From positions 248,001 to 312,000 of the forward strand of contig JALMLS010000612.1 in the NCBI GenBank assembly GCA_038496445.1: 64,000 nucleotides of DNA. Reading direction: 5' to 3'. The position numbers and the translations under genes are program-made. Positions within the stretch are counted from its first letter, which is position 1. The number at the start of each line of letters is the position of its first letter. This document shows positions 22,065-33,808 of this stretch, piece by piece. The stretch is from Trichosphaerium sp. ATCC 40318 (lineage: Eukaryota; Discosea; Flabellinia; Trichosidae). A model generated the notes under the pieces. That model had not been told where the DNA came from, searched no databases, and worked only from the letters and a program-made list of their open reading frames with translations.

Positions 22065-23453
22065 ATGGCGGAAAATAATAACCATGATAACAATGAATCA
22101 GATACTGTTGATAGAGAAACTTTATCTTCCTCTTATAACCCAGGAAGAAAGATGACAATAACTCAATTCGAAGAGCTAGATAAACAAGATGAGTCCCTTA
22201 AAAAATACAAAGAAACTTTGTTAGGCAGTTCCGGAACAAAGAAAAAAAAAAAGGGAAAGGAAACAGGCGGTACGTATTACTGTATAATATAGGAGCATAG
22301 ATAGAAAACGAATCTAGAATATAAACGCTTATAAAGACTTTGTTGAGGTTTTTTTTAATAATTTTTTTGGTAATCACGTGTTTAGATGATAGAACAGTTG
22401 TTGTTGAAGAGATGACTCTTATTGCGCCCGACAGGCCGGAGGGAAATATTATGTTTACGGACCTGTATAAGACTGATAAAAATGCAAAGAACATATCATT
22501 CACGTTAAAAGAAGGTGACATTTTTATTTTCGACCTAACAAGATTATTTTCTGTGTTCGCCCTTTTTTTTTTTTTTGGTTTATTTGTAGTTTACGGTTTT
22601 CTTGCTCACACTGGTTTTGTAAAGGGTGTCAGTATAGATTCAACGTAAAATTTCATGTTCAGAATGATATTGTGTCTGGTTTGAAGATAATCAATCAGGT
22701 TTTTCGCAGGAACATTAAAGGTAATCCTTTTTGTCACGTGATTTTTTTGTGCCTCTGATTACACCAAAAATGCCCAAAACTGTTTTCTTTTTTTTGATAT
22801 TTTCTAACGTCACCCTTATCTTGTATGTTAATCTTACACGAAAATAGTCGCTAAAGATGAGGAAATGTTGGGAAGTTATGCACCATCAGACGAGGTTAGA
22901 AGCATAACATTTCCCAGGTAACAAACAAAACCTTACTCCAAAAAAGTAACTTCTGATTAGACACGACTGGGAGGAGGCACCATCAGGCATGGCTGGTGCG
23001 TAAATCCGTGTGTTTATACCTCGACACAATACCTAATTCTTCACAATATAGGTAGAGGATCGTACCGTGGCGTATCCAAGGTGAGTAAAGCGAAAACAGC
23101 TCAGAATTTTTTTGTACATCCAAAAACATACTTTGTTTTTTCTTTTCGAAGTATACAGCGCTACAACCAAAGCAAGTGACTGCGTCGCTATTACTACCTT
23201 TTTGAAAAGAACGCCACATCTTTAAGCGTTGTTTCAGTTGTTTTTTCGCCAAATTATCTTCGTCGTACACGCATCACGTGGCATAAACTCTACAGGGTAT
23301 TTTGATTAATTTGTCTTTTAGTTTATGGATGACGATGATCAGCTTCATTTAAAGTATGAGTACGAGTTTACTATCAAGAAGACTTGGAGTGGCGCAGTAA
23401 AAAAAAGAAAACCACGAAAAGGGAAAAAATCTAAAGGAAAGGGCAATACTTGA
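22065..23453 (+). CDS. Rho GDP-dissociation inhibitor (RhoGDI)
   Basis: Keeps prenylated Rho/Rac GTPases soluble and inactive. ATG 22065. Exon 1 holds the regulatory arm (MTITQFEELDKQDESLKKYK, matching the family LDKDDESL.KYK helix-loop). Later exons form the immunoglobulin-like prenyl pocket: VVEEMTLIAPDRPEGN, FTLKEG, CQYRFNVKFHVQNDIVSGLK (family: RIKISFRVNREIVSGLKY), MLGSYAPS, HDWEEAPSGMAGRGSYRG, MDDDDQLHLKYEYEFTIKK. Seven or so short introns, several containing CACGTG. The ending differs from animal proteins: the usual short W-K-D tail is replaced by about 20 basic residues (KKRKPRKGKKSKGKGNT) before TGA 23451-23453. Confidence 0.93.
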
Positions 23454-24288
23454 ACAAAATCCACAAAACATCCACAAAAACAAAAAAAAAAATTTACCTC
23501 ACGGTATTAAACATTGTCCAATATACACCTCAGTTAATATTGAATGCGCTCCAAATGTAGCTCAACTTGTAAACAAACAGATTTCTTTCTTGTTTTTACA
23601 GAAGATGAACCAATAAAACACGTCAAACACTAAGCTTTTTTACCTTCTATCGCATTTTGGTAAACATCGTACTTTCAGCACTCCAGGATTTTACCTGAGG
23701 TTTCGGTCTGCCACCACCAAATTTGATGTAGTGCTAACACTAGTGTAAGAATAAAGACTAGTACGAATTGTTTGTCTAAAAAAATGTCGCAGCCAAGAAC
23801 AAGCTTGCATAGTTATCAATATCGCCAACAAGTTTTTCCACTGCATTGTCTATCAGACTGGAGCCTGACTTCGTTGGTGCAAAAACAATGAGTTGTCTAG
23901 CTCACTGTAACACAATAACATAAACTATGACTACACGCACGTGAGAAAACGTGATTTGCGTGAGCGAAGTAATAAACAATTTTAGAGTAAATAATAACAG
24001 AGAAGATAGTGAGCAGTGGAGCTGCAGTGGCCAAAAAGCGCAACCAAAAGGGGTGATCCTCACTCTTTATGTGGCAGTCTCTATTACTATAAAGTTGTGT
24101 GGAAAATCGTGTGACAAAGAAAGCTTACGTCCGAATTAAAAATTGTATCTTTTAATAAGTACTAACAAGTGGAGGTTTTTTTTCTGATGGTGGGATAAAG
24201 AATTGAGGGGAAAAAAATATACGACTGATTTCGAGTCGTAGATATCGACAGATATATCATATCTCTTCGTTTTTTGGATTGAAGTTAA
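23454..24288. other. Convergent intergenic region
   Basis: About 835 bp between the ends of RhoGDI and the helical-bundle gene. Includes A-rich runs that could serve as poly(A) regions. A 62-codon ORF at 23951-24139 has no supporting features; I see no gene. Confidence 0.4.
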
Positions 24289-27200
24289 TTAATATTGTCT
24301 TGCACGTGCTCTTCTGACAGCTTCAGCAATTGTCTTCAAAATACGTGTTTGTTTCTCTGTGTTCTTAACTCTGTGACGTAGACTCAATCCAGAAACAGCT
24401 TGCATGATATGATTCAATTGGTCTCCAAGACCAACAGCAGCAGAAGCTACTTGACCACCAGAATCGGTACCTAAAAACGAAAAAATTAACAAGAAGAATA
24501 CTTGCAGAGAAATGTTTTTTATGGTTTTTGCCTTGCTTAGACAGTCACGTGTTGGAAAATGATTGAAAAATAAAATGCAAGCATGTTCTTTACCTTCAGC
24601 GGCCTTTACAGCTGCCAAGATCTTCATCTGTAGTGCTTTATCATTAACAATCTTGCTACCGTTATCTAGCTTGTCTTTTGTCTCAGGGTCATCACAGTGA
24701 CTCTTCATAGCCCTCATGAGCTTTCCTAGATCTTTAGAAGCTATAGCAATATCGCGAGCGCTTGTAAGTAATTCTTCTCCACCCAATAGTGGTTTTCCAG
24801 GACCTATAAAAGACAAACAACATAAGCATCACAACAAAAAAACCCCAAAAAACCGTAAAACTACGATCATCAAAACATTGGCCGTACCGAATTTACTTTT
24901 AATCTTTTTCTGAATTTGTTCGAGGCTTGCAAAGAACTCTTTGATCATATTTCCAAGCTCATCATCCTTTTCCTCCTATTAAACAAAAGTAAGAAAGCAG
25001 AATTCCAAAACTGATTTCTTCAGTTATCTTGGCTTTACTTACTTCCTTTGCACGTGTTGCTTCATCCAAAAGACGCAATGCTTCTGACATATCGGCACCA
25101 GTACCATGTGTAAGTTGTACAACCTTAGTAATGAACGTGTTAATAAAAAAGAACTTCACATTTTCAAATTTTTTTGATGAGAAAGTGACGGGATACCTTT
25201 GTTACAGCCTTAGCAAGCTCTTGTTGTGCGTCCTTGTAGCGACCTTGAGCAAGCAAGTCATCTGGATCTGCTGCAGCAAGCTTTGAAGCATCAACAAGTT
25301 CACGTGCCCAAGTCTTTAATAATCGTTAATCTCTACAACTGCAAACATTTAGCGTACTCTAATGTCTTCGCCGGCAGCATGTACTTGCGCGAGGAGGTCT
25401 GGGTCATTTTCTACACAAAGATTAGTATTTTTTAAAGATGTCTAATGGGGAAACGTACGTGCTGCGAGTTCTGCTTCACGTAAGATCTCCAAGGCAGCTA
25501 GAGCCTCTTCTTTAGCAGCTTTGACGAGCGCTGGATCATTAGGATCGATTTGGAAGTACATTTCGTCGAAAGTATCAGCCTGGTTTTTAATAAGCACGCC
25601 ATGAAATAGTTTAACAAAATGCGGAGAGACGTACGACAACTTCTTGTGCGTCAATAAAAACAGGAAGTGCGTTGAAACCTGCTGGTGTTGTTTCAAGTGT
25701 TCTGGCACGGTTAACAGCGTCGACAAGATCGTCGTAAGCGCCGTGAAGCTTCTTTTTATTGGCTTCTGAAGGATCTCTTGCAGTGTTGCGTGCAGCAACA
25801 ATAAGGTTGTGGCTAGCTTTTTTGAGTTCATCAGCGGCTGCAAGGATTCTCTAAACAAAAAACATGAGATAAAAAACAGAGATGGAAGCAAAAAGTCATG
25901 CTTGGAGTGGGGCTCGAACCCACGCGTTGAATTCAACAAATGATCTTAAGTCACTCCCCTTAACCAACTCGGGCATCCAAGCAACTGTGTTGATGAAGAA
26001 GTAAAAATTTGTGGATATTATCCCAAATAGTTTCGTTGAAAAGTCGTTTTGTGTTAATTAGCTTGTAGCTCTTTGGAGGCCAGAAGATCATTTGTTATTT
26101 CTAATTAGCGTTTATGACGAACACACGCACCCTTTTTTCTTCTGGATCTTCTGTTCTGTTGGCAAGATCTACCAAATCTTGGTGTACGCGCTTGGCTACT
26201 TCAACAAGTCTCTGTGCCTCACGTAGTAAAGCATCAGTATCTCCTCGCTCAGCAGCATCCATTACTATAGCGAATTAACAAATTGAAACAGATTAAGTTC
26301 CTTACATCTTTTTGCTACGTTTAGAAGAGCATCAGTTGCAACATGAATTGGGTATTGATCCTGAAGAAAAAATCAACACCTGCTTTGAACAACCTTGTAT
26401 TAATAGTGAATCAACGCACCATATCATGCTTCTTGGTTCCGAGAATGAGACGCTTTGCTGCTTCAAGCATACCAGCATGTCCTACAACAGCATCGCGCTT
26501 GTTCTGCTCTGTGGCACCGTCTCTTATTGTGCTGTTGCCAGCATTCAAAAATTGATCACCGTATTGGGCTAAATCCTCAATGGCTCCCTTAATAAATTCT
26601 TGACGGACCTGAAGCAAGTCTTGTAAGCAACTGGATTTTGGGTGTGCACAAATAAACCAAACGTACAACATCCTTCTCCTTGCTGAGAGCGTCTCTTCCA
26701 AGGCGTGCAAGGTCATCTCTGTGTTTTCTGACATGAGGCAGCTCTCCTCTTGTTTGAGGTTAATTTAGAATGAGATGGAACCAAAAAAATATATCAAACC
26801 TAATGGCATTTTTGTCATCTTGGAGAATAGCTTCTACCAAAATATTGGCGTGCTTAGATAGCTCCTTTGCGCTTTCAAGCAATTTTCTAATAAACTCAAG
26901 AGTCTCCCAGAAACCAACCATATGATCTTGTTGCTCTAGCTTAACAGCACTACGAGAAAAAAATTATTAACAATATCTAATCATTATTTTCTTTTTTTTG
27001 TAGTTTTTGCGCTTCAGCTTAATTCCAAACGCATAAAAAAAATACGACAACGTACCTGACAATGAGTTTATAGCCCTCAGATATACGTTGAGATAAATCA
27101 GTAAATTGACCACGTAATTCTTGTTTGTTTGGTCTATCAACAATATGCTTTGCAGCCTCTACGATTTCAGGTGATAATTCGCGAATCTCATCAGAACCTA

Positions 27201-28003
27201 AGTACTTTAGGCCAAAAAATTCTTTTTTTTTTCAGTAACTATGGCGCTTGTGTATTACCTTGTTCAAGGAGACGCTTTTTATCTTGTTTTGAGGTAGCAA
27301 GGGCAGCTCTAGCAGCAACTTCGACTAATTTGCAAGTTAATCTGGAATTTACGTAATTGTAGTTAAAAATTTTCAGTAGGTATTGATATGGCGTATTACG
27401 CGGTTTTAGAGTGTTTAGTGGTGTTTAGCCAAAAGTGGAAAGTATTTCGTTGCAAGAAACTGAGAAAAGCGCTTTCGGAAACGTACTGAGCTTGTTATTG
27501 TGCGTGGTGACTTCGCGTGAGGCGCCGGAAACGGCTCCCATTTGTGGGTATTTTCCAAGCGTTTTTTCGAGCGCTTTCATACCGTTGATGGCGTTGCGCA
27601 CCAATGCGGTCATTCTACGCTGACTTGTCTCGTCGGTTATTATAACTAGCGTGTTTATTGCCTCTCCAACAACCTTTGATGCGTCTGCGAATTTGGTGGT
27701 CGCTCCGTGGTTACCAGGGTCCCTAATCAAGATCGTGAAAGCATCAACAAAAACTTCGATATTTGAAGCAATTGTGTTGATTGCTTCCGTTATTTCGACA
27801 ATGAGCTTTTCGTCGTCTGATTGTAGCGCTACTTTTTGCGAAATGGCAACTACTGAATTGACAGAGTTGGCCATTGTTATGCAGTGGGTTTGTACTTCCG
27901 CCATGTTGTTAGTAACGGTGCACAGAACCAAGGCAGAAAGCGAGTCTACCAAAGGTTCGAGTGTCGCCTTCAATTGGCTTGGGGTTACTATTTCGGCGGT
28001 CAT
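24289..28003 (-). CDS. Vinculin/talin-rod-like helical-bundle protein
   Basis: Starts at ATG 28003 (MTAEIVTPSQLKATLEPLVD) and ends in ARARQY, TAA 24289-24291. All exons code long amphipathic helices with Ala/Val/Leu heptads and few Pro: TNNMAEVQTHCITMANSV, ASKVVGEAINTLVIITDE, DAAERGDTDALLREAQRLVE, DASKLAAADPDDLLAQ, GLGDQLNHIMQAVSGL. This looks like vinculin/alpha-catenin or talin-rod bundles, which link adhesion sites to actin. The end recalls the basic end of I/LWEQ actin-binding domains, but the diagnostic residues are not clear. No FERM domain lies upstream, since the next gene is divergent 214 bp away. About 12 introns; one of 280 nt (25851-26130) carries a tRNA gene on the same strand. 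Confidence 0.7.
25851..26130 (-). other. Host intron containing a tRNA gene
   Basis: Donor AGG|GTGCGTGTG (26130 downward), acceptor TTTAG|AGAATC (25851). Splicing joins EDPEEKR to RILAAADELKKASHN. At 280 nt it is several times longer than the other introns of this gene. Confidence 0.75.
25899..25982 (-). tRNA. tRNA-Leu (anticodon UAA)
   Basis: 84 nt, read on the minus strand. Acceptor stem GCTTGGA pairs with TCCAAGC, followed by A as discriminator. D arm with GAGTTGGTTAAG; anticodon stem AGTGA/TCATT with loop CTTAAGA, anticodon TAA. Long variable arm TTGAATTCAA and T arm GTGGG-TTCGAGC-CCCAC, as expected for class II tRNA-Leu. No tRNA intron. It lies inside an intron of the helical-bundle gene, same strand. 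TTCGAGC serves as the B box; GAGTTGGTTAAG as the A-box part. Confidence 0.95.
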
Positions 28004-28217
28004 TTCGTGATTGTTTTGTGGGTGGAGTTGTTAACTTCAACCGTGTGAGTGTATGTCGTTTTTTTATCGCTTTTCTAGACACACGTTGACTTTCCTTCTT
28101 GTCTCTTTTCAATAACCAGCGCCTATGCTCAAAGCTAGCGTCTAGTTTTACGCTTATATTTGTAACAAACAGATTGTGCGTCATTTTAACCGCCTCAAAT
28201 ACCACGTGGGACGCGAG
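28004..28217. promoter_or_regulatory. Divergent promoter region
   Basis: 214 bp between the starts of the helical-bundle gene (minus) and the LRR gene (plus). One CACGTG at about 28203 lies just before the LRR start. No other element recognised. Confidence 0.4.
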
Positions 28218-30426
28218 ATGTGGAACAGGAAACAACTGCTGAATACGTTGGTGATCATTGTGCTATTTTCTCTCTTGTTTTCCTGTGCGCATGCTATACC
28301 TAGCACAGAGTTATCTGCTATACGAGACTTACGAACAGCACTCCAAATTTCTCACTGGGGCCCTATAAACGATACAATATGCAACACAGCAGAAGTCACA
28401 TGCGAAGGGAACCACGTTACAAAGTTACATATTTCAAACACTGCACTTGAGGGTTCTCTCCCACAATCACTCAGCGAGCTTACTGAGCTAACACGCATGT
28501 ACGTTACGTTAAGTTTAAAGACAATAAAGCGTATTTTGTTAACTTACACCCACGTGATAGCGAGATTTTCGGAAATAGGATATCTGGCACTATTCCAGGC
28601 TCTATTGGTACCCTATCAAAGCTGACGTGGCTGTAAGTTGTGTTGAATTGCTAAAAAACTAATACAATAGGCGACTAAACCACAATTTACTTACAGGCAG
28701 TATACCAGATAGTATAAGCGATTTAGAAGCGTTAGACTCATTGTACGATTATTTTCAATTTTTTTTTGTCTGTTGCTTGTTTTAAGATCATGACCAGGTA
28801 CTTACATGACAATATGCTTACTGGTGGTATACCACGTATGCCGCATGGGTTAACGTGGGTGTAAGTGTTTTATGGATATCAGACAAAGAAAAACTGACTT
28901 AGTGTAGTTGGCTGAATAGTAATAATTTAACTGGTAGCGTCCCTGAGAGTATTGGAGAGTTAAGAAATATGGTGTCATTGCACGTGATTTTTTTGAAATT
29001 TTTTCAATTCAATTTGAAAATCTTTTTTTTATGATTGGTTTTGTTTTTCCACAATCGTTGAATGTGAGTTGTTGAATGCGAGTTGTTCAACTGTTTATTA
29101 TTTATTTAATGTTTTTAGGTACTTGCATGATAATCACTTGGATGGTACATTACCACAATCAATAAATGATTTAAAAGAGATGCAATGGTTTAGATTGCAT
29201 TCGAATAAATTTAATGGATCAATACCTTCAATGAATAACCTTACTAATATGCGTGAACTGTACACATCATTAATGGCTCGTTCGATAACCTAACATTTTC
29301 AAAGGCGACTGGAGAATAATGAGCTTACAGGAGATGTACCTGTAGGCATTGTTAATATGCCTGACTTGCAAGTTCTGTAAGCTTTTCTTCTTTTTTTTTT
29401 TTTGGCATACTAACAATAATTAGTGATCTCTCATTTAACTACCTTGACTGTTCTCCGTTGGTACAAAATATATCAGATCTTATACGATTGGCGACATGGT
29501 ATGTACACAAAACAGCGTATCTTTCTTTCTCTAAGAACTTTTTTTCTTAGTGACTTGACTCGAAATCTTTGTTGCAATTCAACTCATACAGGTGTATGTT
29601 CTGTTTTACCTTGTCGCACATTCCCTGAACCTTCAGCGCCATCGATAAACCCTCCAGAGTCTCCATCACAATCTCCAGAACCGACACCTTCTACGATTCC
29701 GTCAGTTGCACCTTCACTTCAACCTACCGGCTTAGTTGTACCAAGTAGTTCCCCTCCCACACTTCCGGCAAGTATTCTTCTTTATGTGTTTACATCGTAA
29801 GCTGACTATCATCAAAAGCCGAACAATAATCAGAATGATACAAGCGGAGGAGGGGATACCGACCAAGGAAAATTATCAACATGGGCTCTTATTCTAATCA
29901 TTCTTGTTGTGGTACGCACCTGACAATGTCACCATTTGTGCTTATAGTACAATTAGCTCATTTTGGTATTATTGATTGGTATATGCTTTGTTTTAGGGTT
30001 CTTAAAGTACACAAAAGAAGAAGACGAAGAAGAAGTAGAAATGACAAACGGACTTTTAAACATATCTAATCCAACGCCCAAAACAATCTCAGAATTCATT
30101 GATGCAGGACCAGCAGTAGATGCAGGTCAACTACTGACATCGTGGTACGCTAAATTTGGATTTTTAACGTTGAAGTAAGCACGTGCGCTGATATTTGTGC
30201 TTTTTTTAAACAGGCCACAGTTTACTGTGTCATTACAAGATTTGGAGCTTTCTTCAACGGCTACGGGCACCGCTGAGTTTTCAGTTTCTACGCCTTCGAG
30301 TAGGTCACGTTCTCCTACCTTCGAGAGCGTCAGTCTCTACGGACCTCGTGTAGGAAGCGGATATTGGTACTTGAACTCAAGAATTTCCTCTTAACTATTT
30401 TTAGGGATGAAAATATTGTAACATAA
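28218..30426 (+). CDS. LRR receptor-like membrane protein without kinase
   Basis: ATG 28218, signal peptide (LLNTLVIIVLFSLLFSCAHA), N-terminal LRR cap with paired Cys (NDTICNTAEVTCEGN), then about eight plant-type LRRs: EGSLPQSLSELTELTRM, TGSIPDSISDLEALDSL, TGSVPESIGELRNM, DGTLPQSINDLKEMQW and so on. Introns fall at the same place in nearly every LRR, so each exon is about one repeat. After a Cys-rich cap (LCCNSTHTGVC) comes a Pro/Ser stalk, a membrane helix split by an intron (WALILIILVV|LILVLLIGICFVLGFLKY), and a cytoplasmic tail starting TKEEDEEEVEM. No kinase follows. A likely surface receptor or adhesion molecule. The end is at TAA 30426 if the last GTACTT intron is used, or 30394 if not. 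Confidence 0.82.
28980..29118 (+). other. GC-AG intron (139 nt) with GCACGTG donor
   Basis: Donor TCATT|GCACGTG, acceptor TTTTTAG|GTACTTGC. Joining gives NMVSL|YLHDNHLDG, exactly the LRR pattern. The GC donor creates a CACGTG palindrome. Confidence 0.7.
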
Positions 30427-30775
30427 CAATTGGTTTTTCTAGTTTAGACAACTTCCTGTACATAACCCACTACCCTTTTTTTGCGTAAACTTAAAGTGAA
30501 ATAAAACTAGCAAGTACAAACAGGCCTCAAAGTTAGTTAAATAGTGGCGTAGGGTCACGTGAAAATCGTAAAAGAGGTTTTTCATTCAGAAAAAGAAGCT
30601 TGGTTTTTTGTCATGTGTTCGCTCTTGGTTGCAGTCAATTTATCGTTATAAGTGATTTAACATATGTACCATTACTTTAGGATGTTGAAAACATTTTTTA
30701 TCGAATACTAGCTAATACTTACAGCCGGCATTTTTTAAGCCATTTTTTTTTGTTTTGGTTTCTCTTCGTCACTAT
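30427..30775. other. Convergent intergenic region
   Basis: About 350 bp between the ends of the LRR gene and the RhoGAP gene; contains AATAAA-type runs near 30500 and one CACGTG near 30556. No gene seen. Confidence 0.4.
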
Positions 30776-33223
30776 TTAACAAGCCAATCGCTCTTGCATC
30801 TTACTAAGAAACGCTAATACCTGTGGAAACATTGTATTAGTAAAGTAATAAATCCATGATAGAACTTTACTTGATCAATACTATATCCCTTCTCTTGTAG
30901 CTCAACACGTATTAAGCTAGTGCCCATACCATCCATTAGTTTTTCAAGATAAACATCAAGTAATGCATCTGTAGGGTCTTCATTTTCTTTTGCTTCATGT
31001 TGATCTTTAGGAGGACCCATTACTGGCGAAGGTGGTGGTGACGCTGTTGGTGGTGATGATGAAACAGGCATTGGTTTTTTTATAGGTGATTGAATTTCTT
31101 CTATTTCACCCCAACTTTTTGATCTTCCTCTCAATTGACGAGCACCTACAATCATAATTAAGCACTGTAGTTTTAAAAAAAGCCAACGCGCTGATTTGGA
31201 CGTACTGAGTTCTCCATATGTAAATTTTTGGTGTGGTTTGCGCGAAGGTTCACTTAGGGCACAATGAGTTTGTGATTGAAAGGTAGTGTTTGGTACCTTT
31301 GACCTCGTCTAAATTTTGACGCCGAAGGGGGTTGAGGTGGAGTTCTACTGGGTCTTGCATATGACACATTCGACTTTGATTGTACATGCCTACAAATACG
31401 TAAATCAAAACTGTCACGTGCACGTGTCTTTGAAAATAAATCGCGTGACAAACTTTTTTTCAAATAAAGAACTATTTTACGTACGAATTAACGCGACCGC
31501 CTTGTAGCATGTTATTGCTAGCTTTTTTGTGAGTCAGTAGTGGTCTTGAGCGACTAAAGCAAAGTTAGCACAGTTGAAAGAACGTCTTTCATTTACTTTA
31601 GCGTAGGTCTTCCAGGCGGAGTAGTACCCATTCCTACGGATGGTAGTGATCGAGTCTCATAACCTGAAGGTGGCGAAGCTGATCTTCCAGACGAGCTAGA
31701 TTCTTCTTCAGGTATGCTTTCGCGATTGAATATATCAGTCACTCTTGCATGTTTTGCTCTCTTTCCGTTACCATGGAATAGTACATCTGCCATTTCTTCA
31801 AACTCTTCTTTCTCTTTTGGGTTTGCAGAAGCAAGTTCTCTTGATATTTCTTGTTGCTGGTTTGAACAATTTTTTAATTCAACGAAGCACGGTTCGGAAA
31901 AGGAACTATTTAAAACAAATTTTGACGTACGACTTTCATCATTTGTTTCTTCTCGTTTATTTTTAATGTTCCAGCTTTGAGTGTCTTTGTAAACTCTTTT
32001 GTAAATTCCTGAGCCTTCTCATCTTCTTCATAGTCATCTTCTGGAAGAGGTTTGCCCTAAATATTCTGGTCATTACAAATGAACTTTTGACTTTTTTTGT
32101 CGACGGTGTACAGACAAGGTGCACGTACGCAAAATAATTCTTCATAGTAAGTTATCATTGCAACAAGTAGCTTTGCCCCTTTTGCATTATTTCTAACTAC
32201 ATCCTCCATCGTTGCAAACGTCTGCTTCAGGAAAGTAGGCGCAAACACAATTGCCAAATTCTTTACAAAGTTAACATTAACTAACTATTTCAGCATCTAA
32301 TCGATTTTGACGTACCTGTACGGTCATTAGATTTACTTCTGCGTTTTGACTCATTCTCCACATAAATTCCAAAGATATTTTTAGTACAGCTTGATTCCCT
32401 CTGCACATGTTATGTCAGCACCAAAAGAAACTTTTTTTTTAAACTACAAATGGCAAAAATAGTACGGTGGAAGTAAATCATAGGCTTGCTTGATGGAACG
32501 TATACGAGGTGCTTCGAAAGGAATACCTATATACTTCAGAACCATTTTAAATAGAGTCAATCGTTCTCAATACGGATCACGTGCACGAACTACGAACGAT
32601 GGCATGTGAACGTACCTGCGGCTGTCAGAAAACAATCAGTTAACTCTTGTGTCATTATAGAATCGCTCAGCTCGCCGAAAAAGCTTTTGAAAACGCCAGC
32701 TATAACGTGGTGATCCTGACATAAATTGAATTTCTTCGTGCTCCCTAAATACGTTAAATAAACATAGATTGTTTCGAGTTGTAACATCAGAGTTCTTTTT
32801 TTTTGGCTTTTTCAGTTTTTTGCAGTTTCAGAAATTTTAAAGGCTTGCTTCTTTGTTGTTTACCATTAAACGCACGTGTACATACCTCTATCCAAGTCTC
32901 TTTTTATCAGTGTTATTTGAGCAACACTTCCGGATACTCTAAATAGACCAGGTTCATCAATACCGCCTTTAAAAAACACGTGATTAGATAGTAATATCGC
33001 GTTATAGAATTTGTTGTATTTCTCTTCTGTAGGTACCATTATCTTTGAGCCATGATATTGGTAGTAGTACTGGTAGTGGTATCTCATCGCTTAGGGGATT
33101 AAACTTTGAGAAGAATTAGATGAAACGCGTGAATAATCACCCAAAAAAACCAGAAGCTATGCTAAATAGGTTGGGAGTATATACCTCATTTTTCTTTTTA
33201 AACCGGTTGAGGAACCGTGACAT
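30776..33223 (-). CDS. RhoGAP-domain protein
   Basis: Speeds GTP hydrolysis by Rho-family GTPases. Start ATG 33223 (MSRFLNRFKKKNE), stop TAA 30776-30778. The RhoGAP domain begins almost at once: FNPLSDEIPLPVLLPISWLK, then GIDEPGLFRVSGSVAQI, with the arginine-finger Arg in LFRVSGS, then IAGVFKSFFGELSDSIM, ISLEFMWRMSQNAEVNLMTV and LAIVFAPTFL, all expected blocks in order. C-terminal half: acidic stretch, Ser/Pro-rich region (SSSSGRSASPPSGYETRSLP, SPPTASPPPSPVMGPP) and a final helix (AFLSKMQERLAC). More than eight introns; exon 1 is tiny. Resembles amoebozoan single-domain GAPs. Possible partners are the Rho GTPases bound by the RhoGDI encoded at 22 kb (inference). Confidence 0.88.
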
Positions 33224-33808
33224 ATTGGCGAGATGGCTTCAAGCGCCTGTAAATAATGCAAAAAGCACGAGAGATTTAACTAAATGAAAAAAGAAGTTGG
33301 TTGACTTGTAATTGGTTTCGGCCTCAGTAAAAGAGAGCGTACAATGTAAAAAGATCCGTAGGGAACAAATTCTCCATATATTTATGTAGGAATCATTCCC
33401 TTGAGACTGCCTTGCTGTAATAATTCACGGAGTTCTGTGGTACGTTGCCTTACGTTCAAGATCGAAATTTCATTCTAGAATTAATTGAACCATGAATTCT
33501 GATTACACAAACTTCACTTCGTTCGTGACTGATACACATAAAGTTATAAAATTACGACTTGCCTTAGTTGCGCAAAGTCCCAAAAACGTGAAAAGATAGA
33601 AGAGAGTGTAAATTTCAAGTGCTTACTAGTATGTTGTTGCAAGATATAACTGACTGCAAGTAGGACAAATGTAGTGATTGAACATGTGAGTCCTAAGGGT
33701 AAACTACGGCATGTTACATCTTGGGTTACCACCAGTTTGGAGGAGCACCTCTGCACCGTACGTGCTATTTATGTGAAAATTTTATTGTTTATTTATGAAA
33801 CAAGTGTT
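33224..33808. other. Intergenic gap
   Basis: About 585 bp between tandem minus-strand genes. It may hold a 5' non-coding exon of the RhoGAP gene (an acceptor TTACAG sits near 33248). A 70-codon minus ORF at 33544-33756 has no support. Confidence 0.35.

Noticed and set aside
23951-24139. 62-codon plus-strand ORF in the RhoGDI/helical-bundle gap
   Set aside because: No motif and a poor protein-like reading; chance length for this base composition.
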